Shown here piece after piece: positions 1 to 9,063 of a stretch of 64,000 nucleotides of DNA. The DNA lies in NCBI RefSeq assembly GCF_019351405.1, contig NZ_JAHWZX010000014.1, positions 2,181 through 66,180 of the forward strand, written 5' to 3'. A model generated the notes under the pieces. The model searched no databases. It saw nothing but the letters and a program-made list of their open reading frames with translations, and had not been told where the DNA came from. Numbering within the stretch: the first letter of the stretch is position 1; every line of letters starts with the position of its first letter. This DNA is from Stakelama flava. GTDB lineage: Bacteria > Pseudomonadota > Alphaproteobacteria > Sphingomonadales > Sphingomonadaceae. The translations under genes and the position numbers were made by a program.

Positions 1-37
1 TGAGGATATTGCCCTTCCTACGGAGAGAGTTCTGGGA

Positions 38-1186
38 ATGCTGTTGATTCTGCTCGCAATTTCCATCGCGACGCTCCTCATCAGCATTCACCCTTTCATC
101 ACTTACCCGGTCACCATGTTGCTGTTGCCGCGCAAGGAGACGAAGCCGCAAAATCGTGAATTTCGCCCGTCGCTCGCTCTGTGCATGTCGGTGTTCAATG
201 AAGGCAAGGTGATCACTGCCAAGGTGCGCAACCTGCTTGAAATGAAAGCGGCCTATAGTCCCGCCGCTTCCATCCACATCTATGTCGACGGTGCGGATGA
301 CGATACGGCGAGCCAACTGCGCCAGTTCGGAGAAGCGATCGACCTCGTCGTGAGCACCGATCGCAACGGCAAGACCTATGGGTTGAACCTCTTGATGCAG
401 CGTTGTGAATCGGAACTGATGTGCTTCACGGACGGCAATGTCGTCACGCCCGTCGACGGCCTTATCGAACTGGCCAGCCATTTCGCCGATCCGCAAATCG
501 GATGCGTCAGCGGGCGGCTGGATTACAGCAACGCAGGCGAAACCTCGACCAGCGCCGCGGGAACCCTGTACTGGCGTTTCGAAGAAGCGCTCAAGGCGAT
601 CGAAAGCACCACCACCGGGGTCATCGGCGTCGATGGCGCCTTTTTCATGATTCGCCGCGCCGCCTATGAACCGGCACCGCCACATCTGATCGACGATCTT
701 TACGTTTCACTTGCGGCGCTTACGCGCGGCTATCGGGTGATCAGCGCCCCCGAAGTCGTCGTGTACGAACGAAGCGCGGTTCGCTGGGAAGAAGAGTTTC
801 GGCGCAAGCGGCGGATCGCGTGTCAGGCGTTCAACGTGCACCGCGCCCTGTGGCCGCGCCTGCGCAAACTGCCCGCCGTCACGTTTTATGGGTATGTTTC
901 GCACCGGCTGCTCAAATGGCTTTCGCCCTTCTTTGCGCTCGCTGGAATCTTGACGGGCGCGCTTGCAGTCTATCTTGCCATAAGCACGACCAAATTTGTC
1001 CTGTTGTGTTCGGCTGCAATCGCGATTCTGGCATTCTGTCTGCTGATCAGGGCTCGCCCGCTGCTAATCGTGTTCAGCGGCCTGACGAGCCTTGCCGGCG
1101 TTGCCATGGGTGTGCTCGATTCGATCTTCTCCAACCGGACCTATACGGTCTGGACCCCGGCAATGTCGGTGCGTCCCGGCGACTGA
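38..1186 (+). CDS. Family 2 glycosyltransferase, membrane-anchored
   Basis: This 382-residue protein probably transfers sugar from a nucleotide-sugar to a lipid-linked or polysaccharide acceptor at the inner membrane. It has an N-terminal hydrophobic helix (about residues 2-24), then a GT-A domain opening SLALCMSVFNEG and carrying YVDGADDDT and the CFTDGN metal-binding stretch. Two or three hydrophobic helices lie near residues 300-365. This matches membrane GT2 enzymes of exopolysaccharide synthesis. The ATG at 38 follows GGAGAG; the frame is open to the window edge, so an upstream start cannot be fully excluded. The sugar specificity is unknown. The next gene lies convergent on the other strand. 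Confidence 0.85.
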   Translation: MLLILLAISIATLLISIHPFITYPVTMLLLPRKETKPQNREFRPSLALCMSVFNEGKVITAKVRNLLEMKAAYSPAASIHIYVDGADDDTASQLRQFGEAIDLVVSTDRNGKTYGLNLLMQRCESELMCFTDGNVVTPVDGLIELASHFADPQIGCVSGRLDYSNAGETSTSAAGTLYWRFEEALKAIESTTTGVIGVDGAFFMIRRAAYEPAPPHLIDDLYVSLAALTRGYRVISAPEVVVYERSAVRWEEEFRRKRRIACQAFNVHRALWPRLRKLPAVTFYGYVSHRLLKWLSPFFALAGILTGALAVYLAISTTKFVLLCSAAIAILAFCLLIRARPLLIVFSGLTSLAGVAMGVLDSIFSNRTYTVWTPAMSVRPGD

Positions 1187-1268
1187 ACCAGGACAGATGC
1201 GGTCATGAGCGGGCGGCTTCATCACTAGACGCCCATCCGCGCACAGGTCTCCTAAAATGCGTGAACAT

Positions 1269-1296
1269 CGGAAAGCGCAAAAAGCGCCATTTTCCG
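1269..1296. terminator. Hairpin between convergent genes
   Basis: The ten-base arm 1269-1278 (CGGAAAGCGC) pairs with GCGC at 1284-1287 and TTTCCG at 1291-1296. The loop is AAAAA and there is a three-base bulge. It sits between the glycosyltransferase stop and the LysR stop, where a two-way terminator is expected. No long T tract follows, so this is a structural guess. Confidence 0.35.
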
Positions 1297-1323
1297 GGCA
1301 TCAGAGCAGAATTTCGACGCATC

Positions 1324-2115
1324 CTAGCCGGCCAGCGTGTCGACCAGCGCCTTCACCTTGGCCTGGCGCCATTGCGGCAGGGGCGCGACCAGCCAATAGC
1401 CGAAGCGCGCGGCCTTTGCCTCCCCCACCATCGCAACGCGATTGGCGGCGATATCGGCGCGGGCGAGCAATTCGGGAACCGTGGCGCGGCCAAGGCCGGA
1501 CGCAGCCGCTTCGATCGCCAGCCCGGCATCACCGACGCGCACCAGCGAATGGGCATCCTCGCTGAGGCAGCCGGGCCAGGAAATGCGCATGTCCGCGCCG
1601 CCGCCCGGGCGTTCTACGGTAACCATGCCGTCCGATTCGAGCGCCTCGCCTTCATGATCGCCGGGCCCATCGCCCCAGCGGATGGCGAGATCGAGATTGG
1701 CCTCGGTAAAATCGACGATATCGTCGGCGGGAATTACGGCGAAGCGAAATTCGCCGTCAGCAGCGGATATTTCGGCGAGCCGGGGCATCAGCCATTTGCC
1801 CGACAGGTCGCGCGGCGCAGCGATGGTCAACGATTTCGACGACTGGCCCGCCTGCATTGCACGCACCGCGTCTTCGAACTGCAGGAAGCCGGTACGCAGC
1901 GCGTCGAGTCCTGCCTCCCCCTCCTGAGTCAGTTCCAGTCCGCGCGTGGTGCGGCGGAACAGGACCACACCCAGCGTATCCTCGAGCGCGCGAATCTGCT
2001 GCCCGACAGCCGCCGGGGTGACCGCGAGTTCGTCGGCGGCGCGGGTGAAGGAAAGGTGACGGGCGGCAGCGTCGAGCACGCGAAGGCCGTTAAGCGGAAG
2101 ATGGGTGCGTTTCAT
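1324..2115 (-). CDS. LysR-family transcriptional regulator (GcvA-like)
   Basis: A 263-residue DNA-binding regulator. The N-terminal winged helix-turn-helix covers about residues 6-65 (LNGLRVLDAAARHLSFTRAA, then TPAAVGQQIRALED and LFRRTTRGLELT), the usual LysR pattern of the GcvA/AmpR branch. The remainder is a periplasmic-binding-protein-like effector domain that looks slightly short for the family (usual total about 290-300). No divergent target gene lies beside it: metZ-apaG upstream runs in the same direction, with a gap of about 50 bp. The regulated gene and ligand are unknown. Confidence 0.85.
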   Translation of the reverse strand: MKRTHLPLNGLRVLDAAARHLSFTRAADELAVTPAAVGQQIRALEDTLGVVLFRRTTRGLELTQEGEAGLDALRTGFLQFEDAVRAMQAGQSSKSLTIAAPRDLSGKWLMPRLAEISAADGEFRFAVIPADDIVDFTEANLDLAIRWGDGPGDHEGEALESDGMVTVERPGGGADMRISWPGCLSEDAHSLVRVGDAGLAIEAAASGLGRATVPELLARADIAANRVAMVGEAKAARFGYWLVAPLPQWRQAKVKALVDTLAG

Positions 2116-2164
2116 TTCAGCGCATATCCACCGTTCGTTTCGAACCGAATGTTCCCACGCCCGG

Positions 2165-2563
2165 TCATTGCGCGGTCGCCGGCGCGATCAGCGCGAATTT
2201 GGGGATGGCGACATCCAGTTGCTCGCCGCTTTCGTCGATCATCCGATAGCTGCCCTCCATCGATCCGGTGGGCGTCGACAGCGGGCAACCCGAAACATAG
2301 TCGAAGCTGTCGCCCGGTTCGATCAGCGGCTGTTCGCCGACAACGCCCTCCCCCTCGACCGAATGGCGCGCGCCGCGCCCATCGGTGATAATCCACATGC
2401 GGCTGAGCAGTTGCACCGAGGTGTCGCCGTGATTTTCGATCCGGATATGATAGGCCCAGAACCAGCGGCCGCGCTGCGGATCGGATTGTTCGGGCAGATA
2501 GCTGACCGACACCAATACGGCGAGGTCGCCCGTTTCGGCCCGATATCCGAACAGTCCCTTCAC
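2165..2563 (-). CDS. apaG: ApaG family protein
   Basis: This 132-residue protein consists of one ApaG (DUF525) fibronectin-like beta-sandwich domain, at the usual length. Characteristic segments are FWAYHIRIENHG, LLSRMWIITDG and the GCPLSTPTGSMEGSY stretch. Its molecular role is poorly defined; enterobacterial mutants show cobalt and magnesium phenotypes. The start codon is GTG, whose bases overlap the metZ stop as GTGA, so translation is probably coupled to metZ. The pairing with a sulfhydrylase gene is seen here, but its meaning is not known. Confidence 0.9.
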   Translation of the reverse strand: MKGLFGYRAETGDLAVLVSVSYLPEQSDPQRGRWFWAYHIRIENHGDTSVQLLSRMWIITDGRGARHSVEGEGVVGEQPLIEPGDSFDYVSGCPLSTPTGSMEGSYRMIDESGEQLDVAIPKFALIAPATAQ

Positions 2564-3765
2564 AATCCCGCCTTTGTCAGCGCCTGATCGATATCCTCGA
2601 TCAAATCCTGCGGGTCTTCCAGCCCGACATTGAAGCGAAGCATCCCTTCCGAAATTCCCATTTCAATGCGCTTGTCCTCTGCCACACCCGAATGGGTGGT
2701 GGAGGCGGGATGAGTCATCAGCGATCGCGAATCGCCGATATTGTTCGATATATCGATAAGCTGGAGCGCATCGAGCAACGCATGCGCCTGTTTGCGGTCC
2801 GCCACCTCGAACGAGAAGATCGATCCGCACGCCGCCATCTGCGCCATGGCGAGATCGTGCTGTGGATGGCTTTTCAGGCCGGGATGAAGGATGCGCGGCA
2901 CGCGGGTTTCGAGGAACTCCCCGACTTTCAGCGAATTTTCGCTTTGCCGACGAATGCGCAGGTCCAGCGTTTCCAGCCCCTTGAGCACCACCCAGGCGTT
3001 GAACGCGCTCAGCGTCGGGCCGGTATTGCGATGGAAGGGAAGCAGAACGTCGTTGATGAAGCTTTCCGATCCACACACTGCGCCTGCAAGCACGCGGCCC
3101 TGCCCGTCCATCATCTTCGTCGCCGAATAGGCAACCACATCCGCACCGAATTCCATCGGCCGCTGAAGCGCTGAGGTGGCAAAGGCATTGTCGACCACGG
3201 TCAGCAGGCCGTTTTCCTTCGCAATGTCGCACACCGCCTTCAGATCGACGATATCCATCGTCGGATTGGCGGGGGTTTCGAAGAAGAACAGCTTCGTTTC
3301 AGGACGGATCGCGTCCTTGAACGCCTGCGGATCGCGGGCGTCGACATTGGTCGCCGAAATGCCGAATTTGGGCAGCAGCGTATCGGTGAGCCAGCGGCAG
3401 GAACCGAACAGTGCGCGCCCCGCGACAATGTGATCGCCGGTTTCGAGCTGGCACAACAACGCCGCCGTCATCGCCGCCATGCCGCTTGCCGTGGCGCGGC
3501 ACGCATCCGCCCCCTCCATCAACGCGATACGCTGTTCCAGCATCTCCACCGTGGGATTCTGCAGGCGCGAATAGGTCATCCCCTGCTGATCGCCCGCGAA
3601 ACGCGCAGCGGCGTCGCCCGCGCAGTCATAGGCATAGCCCGAGGTGAGGAACATCGCCTCCGATGTTTCGCCCCATTCGCTGCGGGCGGTGCCGCCGCGC
3701 ACGGCTTGAGTCGCGGGGCGCCAATGGCGGGTGATGCTGCGGTCTTGGCCGGTATTGCGCTTCAT
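2560..3765 (-). CDS. metZ: O-succinylhomoserine sulfhydrylase (MetZ-type)
   Basis: This is a pyridoxal-phosphate enzyme of the Cys/Met metabolism family. MetZ makes homocysteine from O-succinylhomoserine and sulfide in direct-sulfhydrylation methionine synthesis. The 401 residues include TRHWRPATQAVRGGTARSEW near the start, YSRLQNPTVEMLE, SGMAAM, and the PLP lysine segment AYSATKMMDGQGR. The start ATG is at 3765 and the length is normal. The gene is divergent from the GT39 gene, with an 88-bp gap in which I recognised no SAM riboswitch fold. apaG follows with a four-base overlap. Assignment as MetZ rather than cystathionine synthase or lyase rests on overall resemblance. Confidence 0.85.
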   Translation of the reverse strand: MKRNTGQDRSITRHWRPATQAVRGGTARSEWGETSEAMFLTSGYAYDCAGDAAARFAGDQQGMTYSRLQNPTVEMLEQRIALMEGADACRATASGMAAMTAALLCQLETGDHIVAGRALFGSCRWLTDTLLPKFGISATNVDARDPQAFKDAIRPETKLFFFETPANPTMDIVDLKAVCDIAKENGLLTVVDNAFATSALQRPMEFGADVVAYSATKMMDGQGRVLAGAVCGSESFINDVLLPFHRNTGPTLSAFNAWVVLKGLETLDLRIRRQSENSLKVGEFLETRVPRILHPGLKSHPQHDLAMAQMAACGSIFSFEVADRKQAHALLDALQLIDISNNIGDSRSLMTHPASTTHSGVAEDKRIEMGISEGMLRFNVGLEDPQDLIEDIDQALTKAGL

Positions 3766-3853
3766 GGGGCACGCTTTGCAGGGTTTGCGCTGCTCTCGTC
3801 AATATCATCGGACGATGGCGGGGGGCGGATAAAGCCGCTACAGCCCGCTTCCA

Positions 3854-5143
3854 ATGCTGAACCGATTGCGCGAGCACCCGTTTCTGACCGCCCTGTTGCT
3901 GGGGCTTGCCGCACAAATCCTGTTCCTCATCAATCTGGGCCACCCGGCGAAACTGATGTTCGACGAGGTGCATTATGTTCCTGCGGCGCGGGTCTTGCTG
4001 ACGCTCGACCATGCGGTGAACCAGGAACATCCGCTGCTGGCGAAGGAAATCATCGCGGCGGGAATCGCGCTGTTCGGCGACAATCCGATCGGCTGGCGGC
4101 TGTTTTCGGCGATCGCGGGTGCGGCAACGGTCAGCGGCGTATTCGCGATACTGTGGCAGCTTTGCCGCGACTGGCGGGCGGGCGTGCTGGGAGCGGTGCT
4201 GGCGATCGTCAACCAGATGATATTCGTGCAAGCGCGAATCGGGATGCTCGACGGCTTTCTGGGCATGTTCGTGGTACTCGCCATCGCCGCGATGCTGTGG
4301 GCGATGCGCGGCCCGGCACGCAGCGTTCCCGGGCGGCTGATCGTAACGGCGGTGCTGCTGGGGCTGGGCGTGGCGGTGAAGTGGACGGCGGTGCCCTATG
4401 TCGCTTTTGCGGGAATGACGCTGTTGTTCGTGCGGATGCGCGATGCACGGGTTGCCGGGCGGCCGCTGACAACCGCACTGGGTGACGCAGGACAGCGGCA
4501 CTGGGCGGGAATTGGCGTGGTGCCCGCGCTGCTGATCCTCGGGCTGGTGAGCATCACGGTCTATTTCGCGACGTTCCTGCCTGCTTTTTTCTACGCCCAT
4601 GACGCGCTGACGCTTCGCAAGCTGATCCCGTACCAGTTCGATATGTGGGCGCTTCAGACGCAGGTGCTGCCAGCGCATCCCTATCAATCGGACTGGTGGG
4701 GCTGGCCGATCATCGCGCGGCCGATCTGGTATTTCTACGAACCCGATATGGGTGTGTGGCGCGGGGTGCTGCTGATCGGCAATCCGGTGGTGATGTGGGG
4801 CGGGCTGATCGGCGTGGCGGCGTGCCTGATCGGCTGGTGGCGAACGCGGTCGGGCGAAGCGCTGGGCGCGGCGGGATTGTGGATCGGATCGCTCGCCATC
4901 TGGGCCATCATCCCAAAATCGCTGGGCTTTTATTATTATTACTATCTATCGAGCATCTTCCTTTGCGTCGCGCTGCCAGTGTCGTGCCGGCTGTATGCGC
5001 GCGGACGATGGCGACATGCGGGATGGTGGTACGCGCTGGCGGCAATCGCCATGTTCGCGTATTTCTACCCCATCATCGCGGCGATGCCGCTGACCGGGCA
5101 GCAATCCTTCACCCACTGGACCTGGTTCGTCGCCTGGCGGTGA
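3854..5143 (+). CDS. Polyprenyl-phosphate mannosyltransferase-like protein (GT39/PMT family)
   Basis: This is an integral membrane glycosyltransferase of 429 residues with about nine to ten hydrophobic segments. The first extramembrane loop holds LMFDEVHYVPAARVLL followed by NQEHPLLAKEIIAAG. These match the acidic DE and HP..K motifs of protein O-mannosyltransferases and related GT39 enzymes. Such enzymes transfer mannose from polyprenyl-phosphate-mannose to protein or glycan outside the membrane. The convergent neighbour resembles the synthase that makes this donor, which supports the call. The stop TGA directly abuts that neighbour's stop, forming TGATCA with no intergenic base. The actual acceptor is unknown. 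Confidence 0.8.
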   Translation: MLNRLREHPFLTALLLGLAAQILFLINLGHPAKLMFDEVHYVPAARVLLTLDHAVNQEHPLLAKEIIAAGIALFGDNPIGWRLFSAIAGAATVSGVFAILWQLCRDWRAGVLGAVLAIVNQMIFVQARIGMLDGFLGMFVVLAIAAMLWAMRGPARSVPGRLIVTAVLLGLGVAVKWTAVPYVAFAGMTLLFVRMRDARVAGRPLTTALGDAGQRHWAGIGVVPALLILGLVSITVYFATFLPAFFYAHDALTLRKLIPYQFDMWALQTQVLPAHPYQSDWWGWPIIARPIWYFYEPDMGVWRGVLLIGNPVVMWGGLIGVAACLIGWWRTRSGEALGAAGLWIGSLAIWAIIPKSLGFYYYYYLSSIFLCVALPVSCRLYARGRWRHAGWWYALAAIAMFAYFYPIIAAMPLTGQQSFTHWTWFVAWR

Positions 5144-6262
5144 TCAGGCCGCGCCACGGCGGCCATACCGGCCCCAGGTGAAGCGCGAGGACAGCGCGAA
5201 GTTCCACACCGCGGCAACCACCACGCCGACCAGCGCGCTGCCCGCCCATGACCCGTTCTGGACATCGTGCAGAAACGCGGCGACGCCGACATTGGCGACC
5301 GCGCCGAGCGAACACACCACGCAGAACGATACCCAGCCATCGACAAGCTGGCGCATCCCGCGCAGTCGCTGGTCGCGATAGGTGAGCGCGTTGTTGAGGA
5401 AGAAGTTGAACGTCATCGCAGCCACGGTGGCGAATATGGTGGCGGTAAGGAATTCGACGCCTGCCAGCCGGAACAGCAGCGCAAGCACCGCCATGTGCAC
5501 CGCCGCACCCATCGCGCCCACCGCGGAGAACATGGCGAAACGCACCGGCACATAGCGCCCGAAACTGCGATCATACAGCGCGATGAGATATTCGAGCGCG
5601 ACGACATGGTCGAGCTTGCTCTCCCCCACCGCACGCGTTCGAAAGACATAGGGAAGTTCACTGAAGGCAAGCGGACGCGGGCTGGCCGTCATGATGTCGA
5701 GCAGGATTTTGAACCCGATTCCCGACAGCCGGGGGACGAGGTCGCGAACAAGCTGGCTGCGGATCATGAAAAAGCCGCTCATCGGGTCGGACAGATCGGC
5801 GCGCAGCACGGCGCGGGCAAGCTTTGTCGCAAAGGCCGATTTCGCCACCCGGTCGCGATCCCATTCGCCGGTCGAGCCGCCCGCCACAAAACGCGATCCG
5901 ATGACGACGTCGAGCGCCGGATCGGCCTCCAGCGCGTCAGCCATCCTGGGGAGCAGCGTTTCGTCATGTTGAAGGTCGCCGTCGATCACCGCGACCAGCG
6001 GGGCGGCAGTGGCGCACATCCCCTCGATACAGGCGGTGGAAAGCCCGCGTCGCCCGATCCGCTGGATCACCCGGACGCGCGGATCGGTGCGGCCAAGCTC
6101 GCGCGCGGCGTCGGCGGTGCCGTCGGGGCTGTCGTCATCGACGAAGATCGCTTCCCACCGCCGTCCGGCAAGCGCGGCATCGATTCCCTCGATGAGCCGG
6201 GCGACGTTCGCGCATTCGTTGAACACGGGAATGACGACCGCCAGCTCCAAAGGGCGTGTCAC
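5144..6262 (-). CDS. Dolichyl-phosphate-mannose-synthase-like GT2 fused to GtrA membrane domain
   Basis: A two-domain protein of 372 residues. Residues about 1-235 form a DPM1-like GT2 domain: [40 protein letters not shown], and [13 protein letters not shown]. Residues about 245-365 form a four-helix GtrA-like membrane domain ending in [10 protein letters not shown]. The predicted role is making polyprenyl-phosphate-hexose from a nucleotide sugar and helping present it across the membrane. The start is taken as GTG at 6262, overlapping the leuB stop as GTGA; a longer reading frame back to 6439 only reads leuB in the wrong frame. It faces the GT39 gene, its likely user. Confidence 0.85.
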   Translation of the reverse strand: MTRPLELAVVIPVFNECANVARLIEGIDAALAGRRWEAIFVDDDSPDGTADAARELGRTDPRVRVIQRIGRRGLSTACIEGMCATAAPLVAVIDGDLQHDETLLPRMADALEADPALDVVIGSRFVAGGSTGEWDRDRVAKSAFATKLARAVLRADLSDPMSGFFMIRSQLVRDLVPRLSGIGFKILLDIMTASPRPLAFSELPYVFRTRAVGESKLDHVVALEYLIALYDRSFGRYVPVRFAMFSAVGAMGAAVHMAVLALLFRLAGVEFLTATIFATVAAMTFNFFLNNALTYRDQRLRGMRQLVDGWVSFCVVCSLGAVANVGVAAFLHDVQNGSWAGSALVGVVVAAVWNFALSSRFTWGRYGRRGAA

Positions 6263-7305
6263 GCAAGCGCCCCGAGCACCGCGTCGGCCATCGCGCCCGT
6301 AGACAGCGTGCCCCCCAGATCGGCGGTCCGCGCGCCGTCGGCGATCGCCTTCGCCACCGCCGCCTCGATCCGGTCTGCGGCATCGGTCATGCCCAGCGAA
6401 TAGCGAAGCAGCATCGCCGCCGAAAGGATCGCTGCGCACGGATTAGCCTTGCCCTGTCCGGCGATGTCGGGCGCGCTGCCGTGAATCGGTTCGTACATGC
6501 CAAGGCCGCCCTCCCCCGCGAGCGAGGCCGAGGGGAGCATCCCGATCGATCCGGCGCACATGCTCGCCTGATCGGACAGGATGTCGCCGAACAGGTTTCC
6601 GGTGACGATTACATCGAACTGGCCCGGATCGCGGACAAGCTGCATCGCGGCATTGTCGACATACATATGGCTCAACGAAACATCGGGATACTCAGCCGAA
6701 ATTTCGATCACCACATCGCGCCAGAGCTGAGAGGTTTCAAGGACATTGGCCTTGTCCACCGAACATAGCAGCCCTTTGCGACGCTTCGCGGTTTCGAAAC
6801 CGACGCGCGCGATGCGGGCGACCTCCGCTTCGTCATAGCGCATCAGGTCATGCCCTTCGCGAAGGCCCGCATCGGTGGTCCCCTGCCCCTTTTCCCCGAA
6901 ATAGACATCGCCGGTGAGTTCGCGCACGATCATCACGTCGATGCTGCGCGCGATTTCGGGGCGGAGCGAGGACGCTTCCTCAAGCCCCGCGAACAGCTTT
7001 GCCGGGCGCAGATTGGCGAAAAGCCCAAGTTCCTTGCGGATGCCGAGCAGCGCCGCTTCGGGACGCAACGAACGTTCGAGCGATTCGAATTCGGGATCGC
7101 CAATCGCGCCGAACAGCACCGCGTCCGACCGTTTGGCGAGCGCCAGCGTGGCGTCGGGCAGCGGATGGCCGGTTTCGCGATACGCAGCGCCGCCGACGGA
7201 CGCTTCCTCAAAGTCGAAATCGCCGACCTGTTCGAGAACGCGACGCGCCTCTCGCGTGACTTCGGGGCCGATCCCGTCACCGGGCAAAATCGCGATCAAC
7301 GCCAT
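6259..7305 (-). CDS. leuB: 3-isopropylmalate dehydrogenase
   Basis: Catalyses the NAD-dependent oxidative decarboxylation step of leucine synthesis in the cytoplasm. The 348-residue protein begins [14 protein letters not shown] and includes [43 protein letters not shown], and the NAD-site stretch [19 protein letters not shown]. An ATG lies six bases upstream in frame at 7311. The ATG at 7305 is preferred because GGAG then sits six bases in front of it. leuC and leuD are not in the window. The GT2-GtrA gene is coupled downstream by a GTGA overlap, an unusual partner for leuB. Confidence 0.95.
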   Translation of the reverse strand: MALIAILPGDGIGPEVTREARRVLEQVGDFDFEEASVGGAAYRETGHPLPDATLALAKRSDAVLFGAIGDPEFESLERSLRPEAALLGIRKELGLFANLRPAKLFAGLEEASSLRPEIARSIDVMIVRELTGDVYFGEKGQGTTDAGLREGHDLMRYDEAEVARIARVGFETAKRRKGLLCSVDKANVLETSQLWRDVVIEISAEYPDVSLSHMYVDNAAMQLVRDPGQFDVIVTGNLFGDILSDQASMCAGSIGMLPSASLAGEGGLGMYEPIHGSAPDIAGQGKANPCAAILSAAMLLRYSLGMTDAADRIEAAVAKAIADGARTADLGGTLSTGAMADAVLGALA

Positions 7306-7356
7306 CACCATCTCCGCTGCTTGCTTACGCGCGCCGATGTGCCCGCGCAGGGACGA

Positions 7357-8088
7357 TCACGCAACCGCCCTTTTCAGCCGTTCGACCAGCCGTTCGCGCG
7401 CGCCCGGCACATCGCGGCGCCGGTCGATCAGCAAGTCACGCGCAAGGAAATGGCCGGTAAGCGCAAGCCCGTCCAATATGTCCAGCCATATTGCCGGGCC
7501 GCCTTCGGTCAAAAATGCGGGCAGGCGCAGCAATCGGTCTTCATATCCTTGCGCGCCAGCGCCACTGACCGCACGGCCGCTTTTGGGGCTGACATATATC
7601 AGCTTGTCGGCCCGACCGGTTACCGCACATGTCGACAGGTCCAGTCCAAAACCCATCGCGGCGAGCATCAGCAATTCATAGCGCACCAGCGCCGCCGCCC
7701 ATCCGCGCGCGCTGGGCGCTGCAGCGATCGCGGCGATGACGCCATCGAGCGCGGCGTAAAGCTGTGGATAGGGCTGTCCTTCGGGCAGCGTCGCGGCGGT
7801 GAGTACGCTGACCCAATCGAGCGCTGCCGCCGCGAGCGGTTCGCCATAAAGCGGCGCGCGGCTGTCGGTCAGTTCGACGGTCAGCTCGGCAAGCGCGCCT
7901 TCGGTGCGTGCGCGCCATTCACCGACCACCGCATTGGCCGGTTGCAAGACCGGACGCAGGCGGCGCGAATGGCCGCCGCGAACATAGCCCGCCTGCACGC
8001 CCGCCCGTTCGGTCAGGGCGCGCACGATCGCGCCATGTTCGCCATGGCTGCGAACCGACAGGATGATGGCGGGGGCGCGAAGCTGCAT
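7357..8088 (-). CDS. recO: DNA repair protein RecO
   Basis: RecO helps load RecA on SSB-coated single-stranded DNA in the RecFOR pathway. The 243-residue protein has the N-terminal OB-fold opening [26 protein letters not shown] followed by [10 protein letters not shown], and an alpha-helical C-terminal half containing [23 protein letters not shown] and [10 protein letters not shown]. Cysteines of the zinc site found in some RecO proteins are mostly missing: only the CAVTG position is visible. This is usual in many alphaproteobacteria. Start ATG at 8088. It stands 57 bp below the GNAT gene and may be co-transcribed with it. Confidence 0.88.
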   Translation of the reverse strand: MQLRAPAIILSVRSHGEHGAIVRALTERAGVQAGYVRGGHSRRLRPVLQPANAVVGEWRARTEGALAELTVELTDSRAPLYGEPLAAAALDWVSVLTAATLPEGQPYPQLYAALDGVIAAIAAAPSARGWAAALVRYELLMLAAMGFGLDLSTCAVTGRADKLIYVSPKSGRAVSGAGAQGYEDRLLRLPAFLTEGGPAIWLDILDGLALTGHFLARDLLIDRRRDVPGARERLVERLKRAVA

Positions 8089-8145
8089 ATCGGTTCGTTC
8101 TAGGGCGAAATCGCGAGCGGGGAAATTACTCGCGCGCGGTCGATT

Positions 8146-9063
8146 TCAGCCGCGCCGGATGCGCTTTGCCAGCGAGCCGAGCGGCGTCGCTTCGATCCAT
8201 TTCTTGACCGCACCGACGCCATGGTCGAACCCGCCCAGCGCAGCGATGAGCGCCCGGTTCGGAAACGAACCGCGGAGCAGCAGCAGGTCGAGACAATCGA
8301 TGCCGCTGCTCGCCATCTGCCGCTTGTGCTGTCCCTCGCCCTCGGTAAAATCAAAGCGGCGGAAGCTGTCTTCGGCAAAAAGCTGTTCGAACGCCGCGAA
8401 TTGCAGGACCATGCCGGGCGACAGCGCACTGAACGCCGGATCATGCCCGACATATTCGTAAATCAGCGTGTCGCCACGGACGGGACAATAAAGATACGCC
8501 GCCGGTTCGCCATCGATATACAGCAGCCAGCCGCGCACCTGGTCGGCGGCGGCGAGGCGCGCCATTTGGTCGGTAAAGGCGCTGTGGCCGGGAATCCCCG
8601 CCCCCATGAGCAGTTCCTGATAGGTCTTAGCCGCGACCCCGCGCGCGATTGTATGGAATGCCGCCATCTCGTCAGGGGTGCGGCAGGCGCGGATATCGGG
8701 CGCGCCGCCCGACCGCGCGGCAAGCCGCTTCGTCTTTCGCCGCAATTGCGAGCGGACATTCGCCGACAACCCGGCGAGCCAGGCATCGAAGCCGATGGTG
8801 AGATCGACATGATAGCGGACATAGCGCTGGCGGATAAAGGCGATGTCGCCCGACCGGGCGGCGGTAAGCGCGAGCAAGCGGTCGGCGGGGAGCGACGTCA
8901 CAAGATAGCCGTGCGCGTCGCCGGGAAGCGGGGGGAGCACGGGTGCCCGGTCGTTCAGTACATCGTCCAGCGACAGAGCCACCCGCACCAGCGTGCGCTC
9001 AAGGCTGAAGAGCGTCCTCGCCCCCACCTGAAACCGCAGCGGCAGCGGGGCCGCAGGGCTCAT
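8146..9063 (-). CDS. GNAT-fold acyltransferase (FemAB/BioF2-like)
   Basis: The 305-residue protein resembles Acetyltransf_6/FemAB-like enzymes. A weak N-terminal half is followed by LSANVRSQLRRKTKRLAARSG, the helix typical of this group. The second GNAT domain contains WLLYIDGEPAAYLYCPVRGD, LSPGMVLQFAAFEQLF and FDFTEGEGQHKRQMAS. Members add acyl or aminoacyl groups in envelope polysaccharide or peptidoglycan pathways, but the substrate here is unknown. Its ATG overlaps the deacetylase stop as ATGA, so the two probably act in one pathway. A longer open frame to 9681 is only the deacetylase gene read out of phase. Confidence 0.75.
   Translation of the reverse strand: MSPAAPLPLRFQVGARTLFSLERTLVRVALSLDDVLNDRAPVLPPLPGDAHGYLVTSLPADRLLALTAARSGDIAFIRQRYVRYHVDLTIGFDAWLAGLSANVRSQLRRKTKRLAARSGGAPDIRACRTPDEMAAFHTIARGVAAKTYQELLMGAGIPGHSAFTDQMARLAAADQVRGWLLYIDGEPAAYLYCPVRGDTLIYEYVGHDPAFSALSPGMVLQFAAFEQLFAEDSFRRFDFTEGEGQHKRQMASSGIDCLDLLLLRGSFPNRALIAALGGFDHGVGAVKKWIEATPLGSLAKRIRRG

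Noticed and set aside
3766..3853. Possible SAM-type riboswitch before metZ
   Set aside because: The 88-bp gap is shared with a divergent gene, and I could not find the conserved core of SAM-II or SAM/SAH switches by eye. An Infernal search would settle it.
6263..6439. N-terminal extension of the GT2-GtrA gene inside leuB
   Set aside because: The added 59 residues are Arg/Gly-rich and read leuB out of phase. The GTG at 6262 begins the conserved [10 protein letters not shown] block.
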